Source: Endothia cerciana (taxonomy: Eukaryota > Ascomycota > Sordariomycetes > Diaporthales > Cryphonectriaceae). From it: a stretch of 64,000 bases of DNA. How positions within the stretch are numbered: position 1 is the first letter of the stretch; each line of letters begins with the position of its first letter. The DNA lies in NCBI GenBank assembly GCA_026119935.1, contig JALRMH010000022.1:434001-498000 (forward strand), written 5' to 3'. Shown here piece by piece: positions 1 through 11,443 of the stretch. The notes beneath the pieces were generated by a model. The model was not told the DNA's origin. It did not search any database and was given only the letters and a program-made list of their open reading frames with translations. A program made the position numbers and the translations under genes.

Positions 1-1044
1 TGGCCCCGGGAAGATGATATGAAAAATAGTGGTGTCTTGTTCCGGAGTGCTCGTGTGCATAGCAGGTTTTTGGCCGTATCCGTTGGATGTTGCGGAGGCG
101 GGTTCGGATGAAGAGACGTGCCCGGCCGGCCACCCACCACCCACCGACCGGGCGTGACATGGGGCATCATGTACGATGAGCTCATATCATCTGGGTTATG
201 CCTCGTTATTGTGCCTAACACTACGTCCTCGGGACTGGCATGTGAACGAGGTGGGCCGGGCCGGTGAGCACTTCTGGGCCTCGATACTGGACTTACAACA
301 ACTGCCCCAGGCCAACTCACTGCGTGCAATATGGGACGAATGCTTGCCAGGGGGGGTTTTTTCTTCTTCTTCTCTCTCGATCCGTCGGAAGAGAAAGAAA
401 AAAAAAAAAAAAAAAAAAGCGACCTTCGCATTGCACTGCCGCATTTTTCTCTAGTCCCGTCCGTCTCGCATGAGGGCGCAGGTACATCTTGGCCGGGAGC
501 TCATCACAGCGCAGCCCCGGTGGCCCCTCTGTCTCAATCAAGAAGGTCCCTCGGCCTTTCAAGGTTCACCGGCCCCCCCCCCCTCCCCCCCAAATCATGT
601 GAGGCGCAATGTCGATCTTTCGGCTGTTAGGCGCATGCATGGAGGGGATGGGACGGACGGGCGGCAGCCCTTCGACACGCGCTTCGTATTTCTAGCACTG
701 CAGACTGGCGCGCTCCCGGGAATTCGGGTAGGGTAGGGTAGGGTAGAAGTACGCCACGATCCATATTCCATATCAGAGCAGCGCAACCTCAGTTGATTCC
801 TGCCATACCACGTCTTCTCGCCGTCGTGACACCTTCCTCCTTCTCCGCCCAGCTCCTCCGCATCCGGCCTCTCGTGTGCGCGCGCCCTGGAATGCTGCTG
901 CGGGTGCTGTGGTGGTAGGGCCAAAATCCATCTCGCAGCGACGAACCCGGGTCCACCGTTTCCGCGCGAGGTCCGCATCATTCCTGGCCTGCAGACCAGC
1001 AAAACCCTCAAGAGTGCCCTGCCCTGAGCGATTCGCACGCCACC
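1..1044. other. 5' intergenic region, homopolymer-rich
   Basis: No gene is supported here. The stretch holds a 21-nt A run (398-418) preceded by a pyrimidine-rich tract, interrupted C runs at 573-591, and a (GGGTA)4 repeat. The last part is probably promoter and 5' leader of the glycosyltransferase gene that starts at 1045. Open frames through it are low-complexity and resemble no family. Confidence 0.5.
726..745 (+). repeat. (GGGTA)4 tandem repeat
   Basis: Four perfect GGGTA units followed by another G. Four G triplets with two-base loops could form a G-quadruplex. It resembles but does not match the TTAGGG telomere unit, and it lies about 300 bp upstream of the glycosyltransferase start. 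Confidence 0.85.
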
Positions 1045-2377
1045 ATGGTGAGACCTAGCCTTTGCCCCCCCCCACCCCCCCGCGCCCAGGCTGATGACGG
1101 GAACGGGGGATCGGGGATGAGACTGCTCACCAGCGGCGGTGCAGGTGTCCCGACCCGCGAGGATCTTCTTCGCCGCGCTGGCGACTGCGCTGCTGATCTA
1201 CTACCACCCGACCATCCTGACCCTGTCGGGTCTCAGCCGGGAGTCCCAGGGCGAGAGCACAACCGTCATCCAGGTGCCCATACCGATACCGCCATCCGGC
1301 GGGCACGAAGACCAGGGCACGACGCCGCTGGACGACAGCAAGTCCTCCTCACAACAGGATGGCGGCGGCGGCGGCGGCGGCGGCGGCGACAGCGGCGACA
1401 GCGTCTTCAACGAGATCAAGTACGCCTTCCAGGACGACCTCGTCGAGTACCGGCAGCCGCGCATCGATGTCGACCGGCTGAAGCAGTACGCCCCGCACAA
1501 CGACCACGGCCCCGGGCAGTTCGCCTTCGCGACCTACCTGTCGACGCGCAACAGCTCGCTGCACGACCCCTACTTCCTCTCGGCCCAGCAGCTCGTCTAC
1601 CGGCTGCTGTGGGACCCCAAGTCGCGCTCCGCCTTCCACCCCGTCGTCGTCTTCGCCGCCCCCTTCATCCCTGCTGAGCAGCGCGACATCCTGCGGGCGC
1701 AGGGCGCCATCGTGCGCGAGCTGGAGCTGGTCCCCTGGGACCCGCCCCCGGGCGAGGACGGGGGCATGTTCCCCTTCGCGCGGTGGCGGGACCTCTTCAG
1801 CAAGCTCAACATCTGGGGCCAGACCGACCTCGCGCGGGTCGCCTTCCTGGACCTGGACGCCTTCCCCGTGCAGAACGTCGACGGCATCTTCGACCCGGCC
1901 GTCGCGCCCCGCCAGCGGTGCCGGCCGGACCTCCTCCCGCCCGAGGACAGGCCGCACGAGGCCGGCATCTGCGACTACGTGTGGGCGGGCCAGGGTCTGT
2001 GGGACGGGGTCAACGTGGGCGTGGTGGTGCTGGAGCCCAACCGGTACATGCACGAGCGCCTGCTGCGCGAGAGCCAGGACACGACCAAGTTCGACAACAA
2101 GATGGCCGAGCAGGCCTTCCTCAACTACGCCTTCCGCGCCGAGGGGCCCTTCCCGCCCACCATGTTCGGCCGGGAGTGGAACGGCTTCTACCCCAAGGAG
2201 GAGGAGGAGGGCCTGCTGAAGATCGTCCACGAGAAGCTGTGGATCTTCGGGGACGGCGTCTCGTGGACCAAGAACATCTTCCGCGACGGCTGGGATGACA
2301 TATTGGACCTGTACGAGAGCCCCCAGTTCGCGGTGCTCAGGGAGCAGGACGGGCCTGTGAGGGCCGGGGGCCTGTAG
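1045..2377 (+). CDS. glycosyltransferase family 8 (glycogenin-like) type II membrane protein
   Basis: Predicted 411 aa. Exon 1 is only the ATG (1045-1047) in a CCACC-ATG-G context; a GTGAGA donor follows at once, and the GCAG acceptor ends at 1144, so exon 2 is 1145-2377. Residues 2-30 have a basic start then a hydrophobic segment (IFFAALATALLIYY), a signal anchor of Golgi type II enzymes. A run of glycines lies near residues 75-85. The catalytic domain carries the metal-binding DxD-type motif in AFLDLDAFPVQNVDGIFD (about 235), then GVNVGVVVLEPNRYMHERL, and WNGFYP near 345, as in GT8 sugar-nucleotide transferases. Donor sugar and acceptor cannot be told. Alternative: a longer first exon upstream, but no open frame joins well. 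Confidence 0.8.
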
Positions 2378-5314
2378 GACAAGGGAAGGAGGGGGGGGGG
2401 CAAAGAAAGGGTGGGGGGGGGGGGAGCATTTTCACAGCTAGTGACTCGGGCGTCCGGCGCAGGGACTGGATATGCTATTACGAAAACTGCAGTGAGAGGC
2501 CTTTGCGCGGTCCGACGACGAGGCCACTCCTACATGATGGCTGTAGCCCGCGATGACGCCGTTGGTCGGTCGCGGGAGGCCAACGTGGTTGGGGGGGCGG
2601 GTGGGGGGGGGGGGTACTCTGCCAGAGAGGCGAAAGGCCGATGACATATTATTTGCATATACGATCAATCAACAACAATTCTGAGATACCGGATCCTCCC
2701 TCTGCCTCTCCCTCTCCCTCGCACACACACATACACGAAACGTCAGACTGTCTCGGCCGGCCCTGCCAGCAACGTCGCACAACCCGTGGCTCGGGCGGTG
2801 GGGGGGGGGGGGATGTTACAGTATCAGCATTGGACGCCGCCGTGCTCGGCTTTGGGAGGGAGGTGACGAAATTCTTCTAGGATCGTGGCAACACGTCACT
2901 CGCGATGACGGGGGCTCGCACGTACTCCCCATTGCCCCGACGTAGACTAGCCCTGGGCTGCTGTCCGCGACATCAAGCACACGCACGTCGCGAGCTGGCA
3001 TCGCTGTGATCAGCAACCTGCCTCCCGGGCTCGGGAATATGCTCGCTGTGGTCCAGCCCCCATCATCATCATCAGACCCCAACTGCCCAGTCCCTGACGA
3101 ACAAAAGACGCCGCGGGCTCCCAAGGCACATGGCAGACCACTCACCAGCCCCCCCGGCCTGAACATCTTGGGTGCCAGGGGAGGTAGCTAATGGATCCTG
3201 ACCATGTCTCGCACACACCGGTACGGCCGCGAGGTCGATCTGATTCTCACCCATGGACCAAGCAGGCCCTGAGGGCAGCGTGACGATCCCGCCCCGGGGT
3301 TCGTCATATGTAACTCCTGCAAGCCCCCTCCCTTCCGACAGAGCCCATACAGCAGGGCGTGCATCTCGTCAGGCCGCGCGCCCACTCGGGTCCAGAGCCC
3401 TGGATACTGGGGCTTCTTGTCAGATTCCGGGGTAGGCGCGCACAGGATGCTCGCCTCGCCCTCGACACGGCGCCGCGTCCCCACGAGCTCTGGTGTGACG
3501 GGTCCGTGCAGCCAGCCCGGGTCCTCTATCGGTAGCCCTCGTGATCTGGACCCTCTGAAGATCCCTTGGAGTGCTTGGTTACGACTTGTGCCATCGTAGA
3601 TCCGGTGGGGGGGAAGAGTCGACGGCAGACAGCGGGAACTGCCACTTTGGGACACCTGCAGGGTGGCGTGGACCTCGCCGGAAGACATTCGCTCACTACG
3701 GGCCCCCGGCCGCACTTGCAGGATGACGACGTCCCCGGGTCGTCGCCCTTGGGTGTTGGGGCTTCGGGTGAGAGTAGACAGGAAGAAGGGCGTACAGTAA
3801 GAACAGCTGGTGGAGGGGGAGGGGGGGGGGGGCTGGCATCGTAGCGCTGATCCTACATGAGATGTTGTCGGCGTCATCGCTGTCAGTCGTCGCGCTCCTC
3901 CCCCACGGGCGGTGTCAGGCGAGGGGAGGTGATACCATAGCTACTGTACAGTACCTTTCCGACAGGGCCGGGCCCGCACGGGGTCAGCGGGGAGAGGTTC
4001 TCGGCCTGTCCATCCAGGCGAGTCGCCGCGAGCCAGGGCTACTGCAGCTGCGGTGCGGCGCGCAGGATAGATGCAGGACCAGACTCCGCCCCCGCCGGCC
4101 TGGTCCAGTCGAGTACCTGTGCTCGTCGCGATGACGTCCCTTCTTCAAGACGTGGCACCGTCAGCGAAGGCCGTCCGCTGTTGTCGCCCTCGCGCGTTCG
4201 CCTGTCTGTCTGTCCCTGCAGGGCTGACCGCGCTGCTCTGAGGGGTTTTTGGTCTGGGCGGCAAACGCAACTCCGCCGATCGCGCGTCGCCGTGGACAGC
4301 TGGCAGCGACAAGCACAAGCATGTGGTGGTAGGTGATCGGGGGTCGGCTTTGGGGGGGCAAGTGAGGAATGTCCTCTTTTTGCACAGCGGCGGTCCCCCC
4401 CCCCCCCTCGACATGATCTCATTCATGGCCCTGTCACACACCCAGGCCAGAAGCGTGACCCAGTTTTTCCTCTTCTCTCCCCTCCTCTTCAGATGGGGGT
4501 GGCGACCAAAACAGCGGGTGCCTTGGCTTGCTGCCCCCCGCCCCCCAACGAGAGGGAGACTTCTTAATGGCCCTCGCGGCACGTCCAGGCGCTGGGCCCA
4601 ACGACCCATGCGCCTGCTGGTGATGCACAGGGGTCTTGCTTGGGCTGCGATACAGCATATCAGACAAAGATGGTGTCCTCGGCCCCTCCTGTGTCGGTTG
4701 ATTCACTTCCCATGTCTGCCATGCAAGTCCAGACCCGATCTTCGGCGCCGCGACGCATCGATCGCCCATCACACAGATGAGGTGATGGTGTGGAGGGTAT
4801 ACCCGGAAGCAAAGATCAGCGTTGAGAGGACGTGGACGGCTGGCGTAATAAAATAGACAGCGTCCGCCAGTAACGGGGCGCGGTCTCATTCTCTTCAGCC
4901 GCTCGGATCGTCTTCCTATCCTTTCTCTCTCTTCATCCTTTTGGGGGGTGTCCTACAACCAGACCAGGCCCTCCCTCCCTCCGAATCACCTGAGCAGAAA
5001 CAGGGTGTGCCTCCTGTCATCTATCTTCTTAGTGCTGTACCCCGGATTTGGATACGAGTCATAGGGTGACCTGTCCCGAGACCACCGCCCTCCTTGCCCA
5101 CCACCGTCACCTCTCTTGGGCCTTGACCGGCCGAGCCCCCCACGGCGTCTGCCTGCTGAGAGGGGCAGCACCGTCAGGGTATTATATATTACCATCGCCG
5201 CTGAGGGACCTTCGTCCTCCCTTGGGCCTACCTCTGCTTCTGTTCCATCACCTACCCATCACTAGAGCAAACCTGACTCGACCTTCAAAAAATAATACTC
5301 TGGTACTTGATATC
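2378..5314. other. 2.9-kb GC-rich intergenic region
   Basis: No gene can be supported. There are G or C runs near 2390-2425, 2605-2615, 2802-2812, 3820-3832 and 4397-4407. A minus-strand frame spans 3877-3188 and another 3166-2816; neither resembles a family I know nor has convincing splice joins, so a divergent gene here is possible but unproven. The pyrimidine-rich stretch at about 4910-5310 is probably the promoter and leader of the gene starting at 5315. Confidence 0.4.
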
Positions 5315-6499
5315 ATGACACACCCACACTATAGCCGGGGCCGGACAGACGTCGAAGACTGGCTGGACGGCCACGTCGAATACATTGCGCCGGATCACGA
5401 CACCCTCGGCGAGCGGGGCAACAGGTCATACATACCAAGGGACCTCGACTCGAACATCTCGCCGGAGCCCTCGGATAAGAGCCCGTCCACGGGCAGGGGC
5501 CACAGGTCACACAGGCCCTCGAGGCACCACGACCACCACGACCACCACGACCACCACGACCACCCCCAGGGCCGACCCTTGACGCCCCCCTCAGAGGCGC
5601 AGCTGGACGAGGAGCGAGAGCGCACGCGCGACCGCGACAGACACCGGTCCCACAAGGCGTCATCCTCTCTGGGCGCCGGAGACCACGGCCATGATACCGA
5701 CAGGGACGACAGGCGGCCCCGCCACGAAAAGGAGTCCCACTACCCGCCCCGCGCGGGTCGTGGCCGGCCGCGCAGGCCGCCGCTGAACACGGCAAGCACG
5801 ACACCGGACTTCAGGGAGGACAGGTCCGACACGCGCCACCGGCGTTACTCCATGTCGTCCTCCCCGCCACGGCGCCGCGAGGACGGACCGTCCCGGCGCC
5901 ACGCCCAGCACGAGGACCCCTCGCCGGGGCGGTCCACGCGGCACAGGGACCGAGAACCCCGCCACCACCGCGACCGCGACCCCGCGGTCCGGTCCGGCGG
6001 CGGCAGCAGCAGCAGCAGCAGCAAGGGCACACACCCTGCCCGCTCCGCGCACTCATCCTCGTCCGCCAGCAACAGCGGCACCACCAGCAAGCCCCGCCGC
6101 TCGCCCCTCTCCCGCAGGCAGACCGCACCCTCGTCCTCCTCCCCCGCCGCCGCCGCCGCCCCCGCCGCCGCCGCCAAGCCGAAGCGGGGCAGCTTCTCCT
6201 TCTTCCACGACCCGCGCTTCACGGCCGCGGCGACGGCGGCCCTGCAGGCGGGCGCCACGGCCGCGGTCGGCGCCGTGGGCACGCCGGGCGCCGGGTCCAA
6301 GGTCGCCAGGGCGGCCCTGGGCGCCGCCGCGCTGGGCGCCCTGAGGAGCCCCGGGCCGGGGGCGCCAGCAGCGGCGACACCACCGCCGGATGCGAAGCCT
6401 GCGCCCGCGCCGCCCGCGCGGAGGGATCCGGCGGAGACCGCCGGGGGATTCTTCGCGGACCGGGTGGAGAGGAGGCGGAGCAAGCGGTCGAGACGTTGA
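5315..6499 (+). CDS. Arg/His/Asp-rich low-complexity protein, unknown function
   Basis: Predicted 394 aa, single exon. The first ATG in frame is 5315 (MTHPHYSRGRTDVEDWLDGH); the open frame extends upstream but without ATG. Residues 1-60 are fairly ordinary, 65-85 hold a (HDH) repeat from CACGACCAC units, and 85-290 are strongly charged with RHRD/RDRE blocks and Ser runs, predicting disorder. After a Ser/Ala-rich spacer comes a conserved-looking segment, GSFSFFHDPRFTAAATAALQ, followed by an Ala/Gly-rich stretch (about 305-345) with small-residue periodicity like a glycine zipper. The tail ends in a basic cluster (VERRRSKRSRR), a possible nuclear signal. I recognise no domain; proteins of this build occur in many ascomycetes as hypothetical proteins. 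Confidence 0.65.
   Translation: MTHPHYSRGRTDVEDWLDGHVEYIAPDHDTLGERGNRSYIPRDLDSNISPEPSDKSPSTGRGHRSHRPSRHHDHHDHHDHHDHPQGRPLTPPSEAQLDEERERTRDRDRHRSHKASSSLGAGDHGHDTDRDDRRPRHEKESHYPPRAGRGRPRRPPLNTASTTPDFREDRSDTRHRRYSMSSSPPRRREDGPSRRHAQHEDPSPGRSTRHRDREPRHHRDRDPAVRSGGGSSSSSSKGTHPARSAHSSSSASNSGTTSKPRRSPLSRRQTAPSSSSPAAAAAPAAAAKPKRGSFSFFHDPRFTAAATAALQAGATAAVGAVGTPGAGSKVARAALGAAALGALRSPGPGAPAAATPPPDAKPAPAPPARRDPAETAGGFFADRVERRRSKRSRR
5525..5563 (+). repeat. CACGACCAC tandem repeat in coding sequence
   Basis: About four 9-bp units encoding alternating His-Asp-His inside the Arg/His-rich protein. Such in-frame units are prone to length change between strains. Confidence 0.8.
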
Positions 6500-8256
6500 G
6501 CAGCTGTCTGTCGCAAGAGGTTATGACCACGGGGCAAACACTGGGCCGTGGATTTTGATATTCTTCTTCTTCTTTTTGTTCTTTTCTTTCTACTTGGTAG
6601 CGACACGTCGTTGGTCTGGGTTTTGTCTACACCGGTTTTGTAACACGGGGTTCACCTTTTTTTTTTTTTAAATCTTCTCTTTTTCTTTCTTCCTCCTCTG
6701 CTTTCTTCCTAGCCAGCGCGTGTTTCCTGGTCTGCGCGGCTTGCGCACATGAATATTATGTACGACTCGGAAACCGTTTGGTATCCGCATAGCATACAAA
6801 ATTGGGATGTATACAGAGATGTCGACGGCCAGTGGTTGGCAACAACGAGGTATGATGTCGAGTTAAGGGATGATCAAGACAAAAGAAATATCAGTAAATC
6901 TGACCGCTCAGTTCAAAAGCATCGTCGCCGTGAGTGCCCCGCCCCCCGCACAGCCTGAGGAGCTGGCCCCAGAAGGGGTAGTACAGTATGTAGCAGCGCT
7001 GCAGGAAAGTGGCTCCTGCTCACGCCTGGAGCAGTGAGGGTCGTTGCCCTCCTGCCCGGGCACCCACATCGCATCCTCGGGGCCACCCCTGAGGCCTGCT
7101 CAGGGTGCCCCGTATCTGCCAGGTTCAAGGCACCCGGGCTGAGGGCATGGAATGCTGGAGGGCTAACATGGGCAAAGGCTTGGACAGAGAATCTCCAGGG
7201 GTGGCAGAGAGGACGGGGAGCTGCATGGACGCCGCAGACAGCACTGTCCAACCTATTGCTTCGGCGAGGAATGTAGTGATAGGAGTTATGAAAAAGTCAA
7301 AAATTTGGTGTATACATTGGCGTGGCCCATGGTCACCTGCAGTGTGGTAGTATTTGCAGCAACCTGGATCCATTCAGCCCTTCGGAGTCGCAGTCCGTGA
7401 GCTGGGCCTGGACCGCCTGGGGTCCCGGATAAGGGACTCGGAATACTCAAATAGTATAATCGGCTTAACCGCCAGGACAGACTTTATAAGTACTATCACA
7501 TTATAAGACGACGTTTTGTGAGAGGTCTTCTTTTCCCCTAGATTTAATTTACCTCCTCGGGTGTCCCCGGGCCTTCGTATTCCAGCGACCTGTGGTCCTT
7601 GCCCAGAAAGACTCTCCGGGCTTTGCAGAGATCCATCTCTTCAAGATCCGAAAGCTGCTCCTGCGTGAGATGGCTCGACCGTTGCGCCGAGGTCTCACCC
7701 CACGCGGAGGCGTGGACTCCGAGACGTGTTTGACAGCGCGGTCAGCCGCACAGGTCCCCTACCGTCGAGTCGCCCCCTTTGGCCGCCTCCGCCCTCTGTG
7801 GTTGGTGGAAATGCGCCCCCCCCCCCCCCCAAGAAGGCCCTCACGTATAACGAGCGGGAGGTCATGAGAAAACCAACATCACGAGCACCTCTACTGGGGA
7901 GATCCTGCAAACGTCAAACCACAATGCCATTCCCTCGATTCCCGTTTGGGCCGGCGGCACATGGTTCCACCAGCTCCGTCCGGCGCCACCAGGGTCGACA
8001 GGTTCCGAGTTCCCTAGCTGCTGGTGCTGGAGGGCGGACCCAACCCGAAAGACACAAGTCGACATTCGAGTCAGCTAGTCCTCTGGAGGCTCTGAGGGCC
8101 GCGACCCGGGGGATGCTATGAAGATTGGCTTGGCGGTGCCCTACCTCACGGTATTAAAGAGCAAGGCTGGCCGCCTTGTTTTCCTGAGTTAGTAGGGGAA
8201 TCCCGCCGTCCCTCAAGCCTGCCCCCGCTATACGACCCGAAGCATAGTCCAAAACC
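6500..8256. other. intergenic region between low-complexity protein gene and GH6 gene
   Basis: 6500-6740 is T-rich (pyrimidine runs, T run at about 6657-6669) and is probably the 3' end of the preceding gene. The rest shows no recognisable gene. There is a 14-nt C run near 7817-7830. Close to the GH6 start, two hexamers fit the loose CreA carbon-repressor consensus SYGGRG: 8106-8111 (plus strand) and 8223-8228 (minus strand). In GC-rich DNA such hits are weak evidence of catabolite repression. Confidence 0.4.
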
Positions 8257-10593
8257 ATGGCCGCTCGGAATTTCCTCCTCGCCGCTGCCATAGCGTCCTC
8301 GGCGCTGGCCATTCCTGTCCTCGGGGACCGCCAGGACTGTGGTGCCGTATAGTATGCCAGACAACATCAACACCCCTCGGCGGGCGCCACGAGTGTGAGG
8401 CTGACAGGCGCTTCCCAGCGCGCAATGCGGTGGTACTGGGTGGACAGGGGCGACGTGCTGCGCCTCTGGAAGTGTGTGCGCCTACTCGAATGACTACTAC
8501 TCCCAGTGTCTCCCGGGCACAGCTGTACGTCTCCCCGCCCTTCGCTTGAGGATGAACCAGGAACTAAAGCCGGGCTGCAGGCCACGACGACGGCATCTCC
8601 TGCCGCAAGCTCGTCAACGTCCAGTTCCGCGTCGACGCCCACGTCCACGAGCGCGTCAAAGACAAGTACCACCGCCACGTCCGTCAGCTCAAAGACGACG
8701 ACGGCCGCAGCGGCCACTGGCACGTAAGTAAACCCGGCGGGTCGTCGGTGTAACCCCCCCCCCCCCAAAAAATACGTTGAGAACGACAACTGTGCAGCCG
8801 GAGGTCGAGGATGAAGTCATCTCCGGCGAGGCCGTGTATTTTGCTTCTCTCTGATCAGGGCAGACACTTCTGACTTTCCGGTCTATAGCGGCACCGCCTC
8901 GTACTCGGGCAATCCCTTCACCGATGTGCAGATGTGGGCTAATGTGGGTCGTCAAGACGCCCCATAGTCTGAGATGGGCCTGCTGACATTCAAATAAGGC
9001 GTACTATGCGTCCGAGGTCTCTGCCTCGGCCATCCCCAGCTTGACCGGCACACAGGCGGCGCAGGCTTCTGCAGTGGCGCAGGTGCCAACCTTCCAGTGG
9101 CTGTAAGTGGCCGGCCCCTATATGTGGAACCATGAGACGGAGATGAAGGCCAGAGGACCGGAAGTTGATGAGCACGGCTTCTGCCAGTGACCAAGCCGCC
9201 AAGGTCGACACGCTAATGGTCGAGACGCTTGACGACATCCGCGCCGCCAACCAAGCCGGCGCCAGCCCGCCCTACGCTGGCCTCTTCGTGGTGTACGATC
9301 TCCCCGACCGCGACTGTGCCGCCGCAGCCTCGAACGGCGAGTACACTATCGCGGACAACGGTGTCGAGTATTGTTAGTCACCTGTATCTCCTTCTTACAC
9401 GGTACCCCACCTCTCCTCCTCTGAGTCTGTGTGTATGTGTGTGAGTGTGAGAGAGAGGGATAGAGAGGAAAGACAGCAGGGCGCAGGATCTTTGGGGGTC
9501 CACGCCAGAGTTCTAACGCTTCTCAGACTATGAGTACATCGACAGCATCAAAGCCGTCATCCAGGAATACTCTGATATCCGCCACATTCTCGTCATCGAG
9601 CCCGACTCCCTGGCCAATATGGTGACCAACCTCGCCGTTGCGGAATGTGCCGCGGCCCAGAGTGCTTATTACGAGTGCATCAACTACGCCCTGATCCAGC
9701 TCAACCTGCCGAACGTGGCCATGTACATTGACGCTGGTCATGCCGGCTGGCTTGTGAGCGTTAACCCCCTAGAACCCCCCCCACCCCCCTCCCCCAGTCC
9801 TTCTTCTCGAGAGTCGAGTTGGCAGGCGCCTGTGGGTCGGCATCGGAACACCCAGGGCTATGCATACCTTGGCTTCGCGGAGCGCTCGGCAGTGGCCTCA
9901 TGCCGCATCTCATGTCTTCTACCCCTAGAAGGCCGCCGCTAACACATGCCCTTCCGCCGACCACAGGGCTGGAGTGCGAACCTCGGCCCCGCCGCCGATC
10001 TCTTTGGCGAGGTTTACGCCAACGCCTCCCAGGCCGCGGCCATCCGCGGGCTCGCCACCAACGTCGCCAACTATAACGGGTGGGAATTGGCGTCTGCCCC
10101 TTCGGTAAGCACCCCACGGGGCGGTGTCTCCCCCTCCCCCCCTCCAGGGTGTGCCCTGGCAGATGGGATGAGAACAGACGTGCTCACCACCAAGCGGCCG
10201 TAGTACACCTCGGGCGACTCGAACTACGACGAGTACCTGTACGTGACCAACCTGTCCCCGCTGCTGCAGGCGCAGGGGTTCGACGCCTACTTCATCACCG
10301 AGCAGGGCCGGTCCGGGGTGCAGCCGACGGAGCAGGAGGCCTGGGGCGACTGGTGCAACGTGGCCGGCACGGGCTTCGGGACGCGCCCCACGACGGACAC
10401 GGGCCTGGACATCGAGGACGCGTTCGTGTGGGTCAAGCCCGGCGGCGAGAGCGACGGCACCAGCAACACGAGCTCGACGCGGTACGACTACCACTGCGGC
10501 TACTCGGACGCGCTGCAGCCGGCGCCGGAGGCCGGGACCTGGTTCGAGGCCTACTTCGTGCAGCTGTTGACGAACGCGAACCCGGCCTTCTAA
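8257..10593 (+). CDS. cel6A: GH6 cellobiohydrolase with N-terminal CBM1 (Cel6A/CBHII type)
   Basis: Exoglucanase releasing cellobiose from non-reducing cellulose ends; secreted. Nine exons: 8257-8351, 8419-8524, 8581-8723, 8859-8943, 8999-9102, 9188-9372, 9527-9753, 9967-10104, 10204-10593; all phases agree, giving 490 aa (Trichoderma Cel6A is about 470). Signal peptide MAARNFLLAAAIASSALA; CBM1 at about 27-65 with AQCGGTGWTGATCCASGS and YYSQCLPG, split by intron 1; Thr/Ser linker at about 68-115; GH6 domain to the end. The Asp pair matches the family: D220 in YDLPDRDC and the acid D266 in LVIEPDSLANMVTN; YIDAGHAGWLGW and GLDIEDAFVWVKPGGESDG also fit. Intron 3 carries a 14-nt C run. Eight introns is many for this family but every splice site is canonical. 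Confidence 0.95.
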
Positions 10594-11443
10594 GTAGAGG
10601 GGGTTCTGAGGGGAGGGGGAGGGGGGGGGGGGATTCCCCTCTGGTGTCTTGGGTGGCCCCGAGGCTTGAGTAACGCAGCCGGAAGAAGGGGAAAAGGGGG
10701 CGGGGGGGGGGGGGAGGCATGGTGGTGTGGTTAACCTTCAATGTATATATATAAGTTCGAGGTGATTGATACATTGAGAATTGACGTATAAAAGGGTATA
10801 TATACAGGCCATACCAAAACGACCTTCCACTCCACTAATTATGTGAAGAGCCACAATGCCAGATTCAAAGCAGGGCAGGCTGGTGTGTATACCTCCCCAA
10901 ATGGTCTCGCCCACCTAACGTAGAACACTTGCCTGGGGTGGGAAATCAGGTATCGAATGATACAAATAGAACACACAAAGTAGCTTCTCTGCTATGATTG
11001 CGTATAGTTCAACCCAACTACTATGGTAATTCGGTGTGTGGGTTTTAACATGACCGGGGCGCTCTTGTCTACCCATCATCATACCATAGTACCAAAGTGT
11101 GCATAGTACTCTGGCCACCCCTCGACCAGGCATGTTTTTTAATGACAAACAGTGGGCTTAGAAATGCAGCCGACGACATCAGCTGAACTACCCCGGTTTC
11201 ACCAGCGTGCTGCGTGGGGGTCTGCCGGTGAGTCATGCCGGCGGTTCTTTGCTTACTCTAAGTAGCTATACTCAGGGTAGGTATTCTGCTCCGGAGGTGT
11301 CGAAGGGCTTTCTTGTAGTGTTTAAAGACGTGGCCGCCGGATGGTCCCTCGAACCGACCATCAGGCTGGGGGCAGAGGAGTTTCGACGTCGACTCGACCC
11401 AACAGCAACCGCCCTCGCAGCTTAGCGGTACGTATCCCCGGCC
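10594..11443. other. intergenic region
   Basis: Two G runs (about 10618-10632 and 10697-10714) directly follow the GH6 stop, then an AT-rich stretch with TATATATATAA near 10745. No gene is seen. The part next to 11443 is probably the promoter of the acetyltransferase gene. Confidence 0.4.

Noticed and set aside
726..745. Interstitial telomere repeat
   Set aside because: Unit is GGGTA, not TTAGGG, and only four copies; called a simple repeat.
1349..2230. Long minus-strand frame opposite the glycosyltransferase
   Set aside because: It is the antisense shadow of GC-rich codons; the plus strand has clear GT8 motifs.
2816..3877. Two minus-strand frames as a possible gene
   Set aside because: No family resemblance, no convincing splice join, and the opposite strand has equally long frames in this GC-rich DNA.
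5845..6606. Long minus-strand frame opposite the Arg/His-rich protein
   Set aside because: Ala/Arg-rich antisense shadow without motifs.
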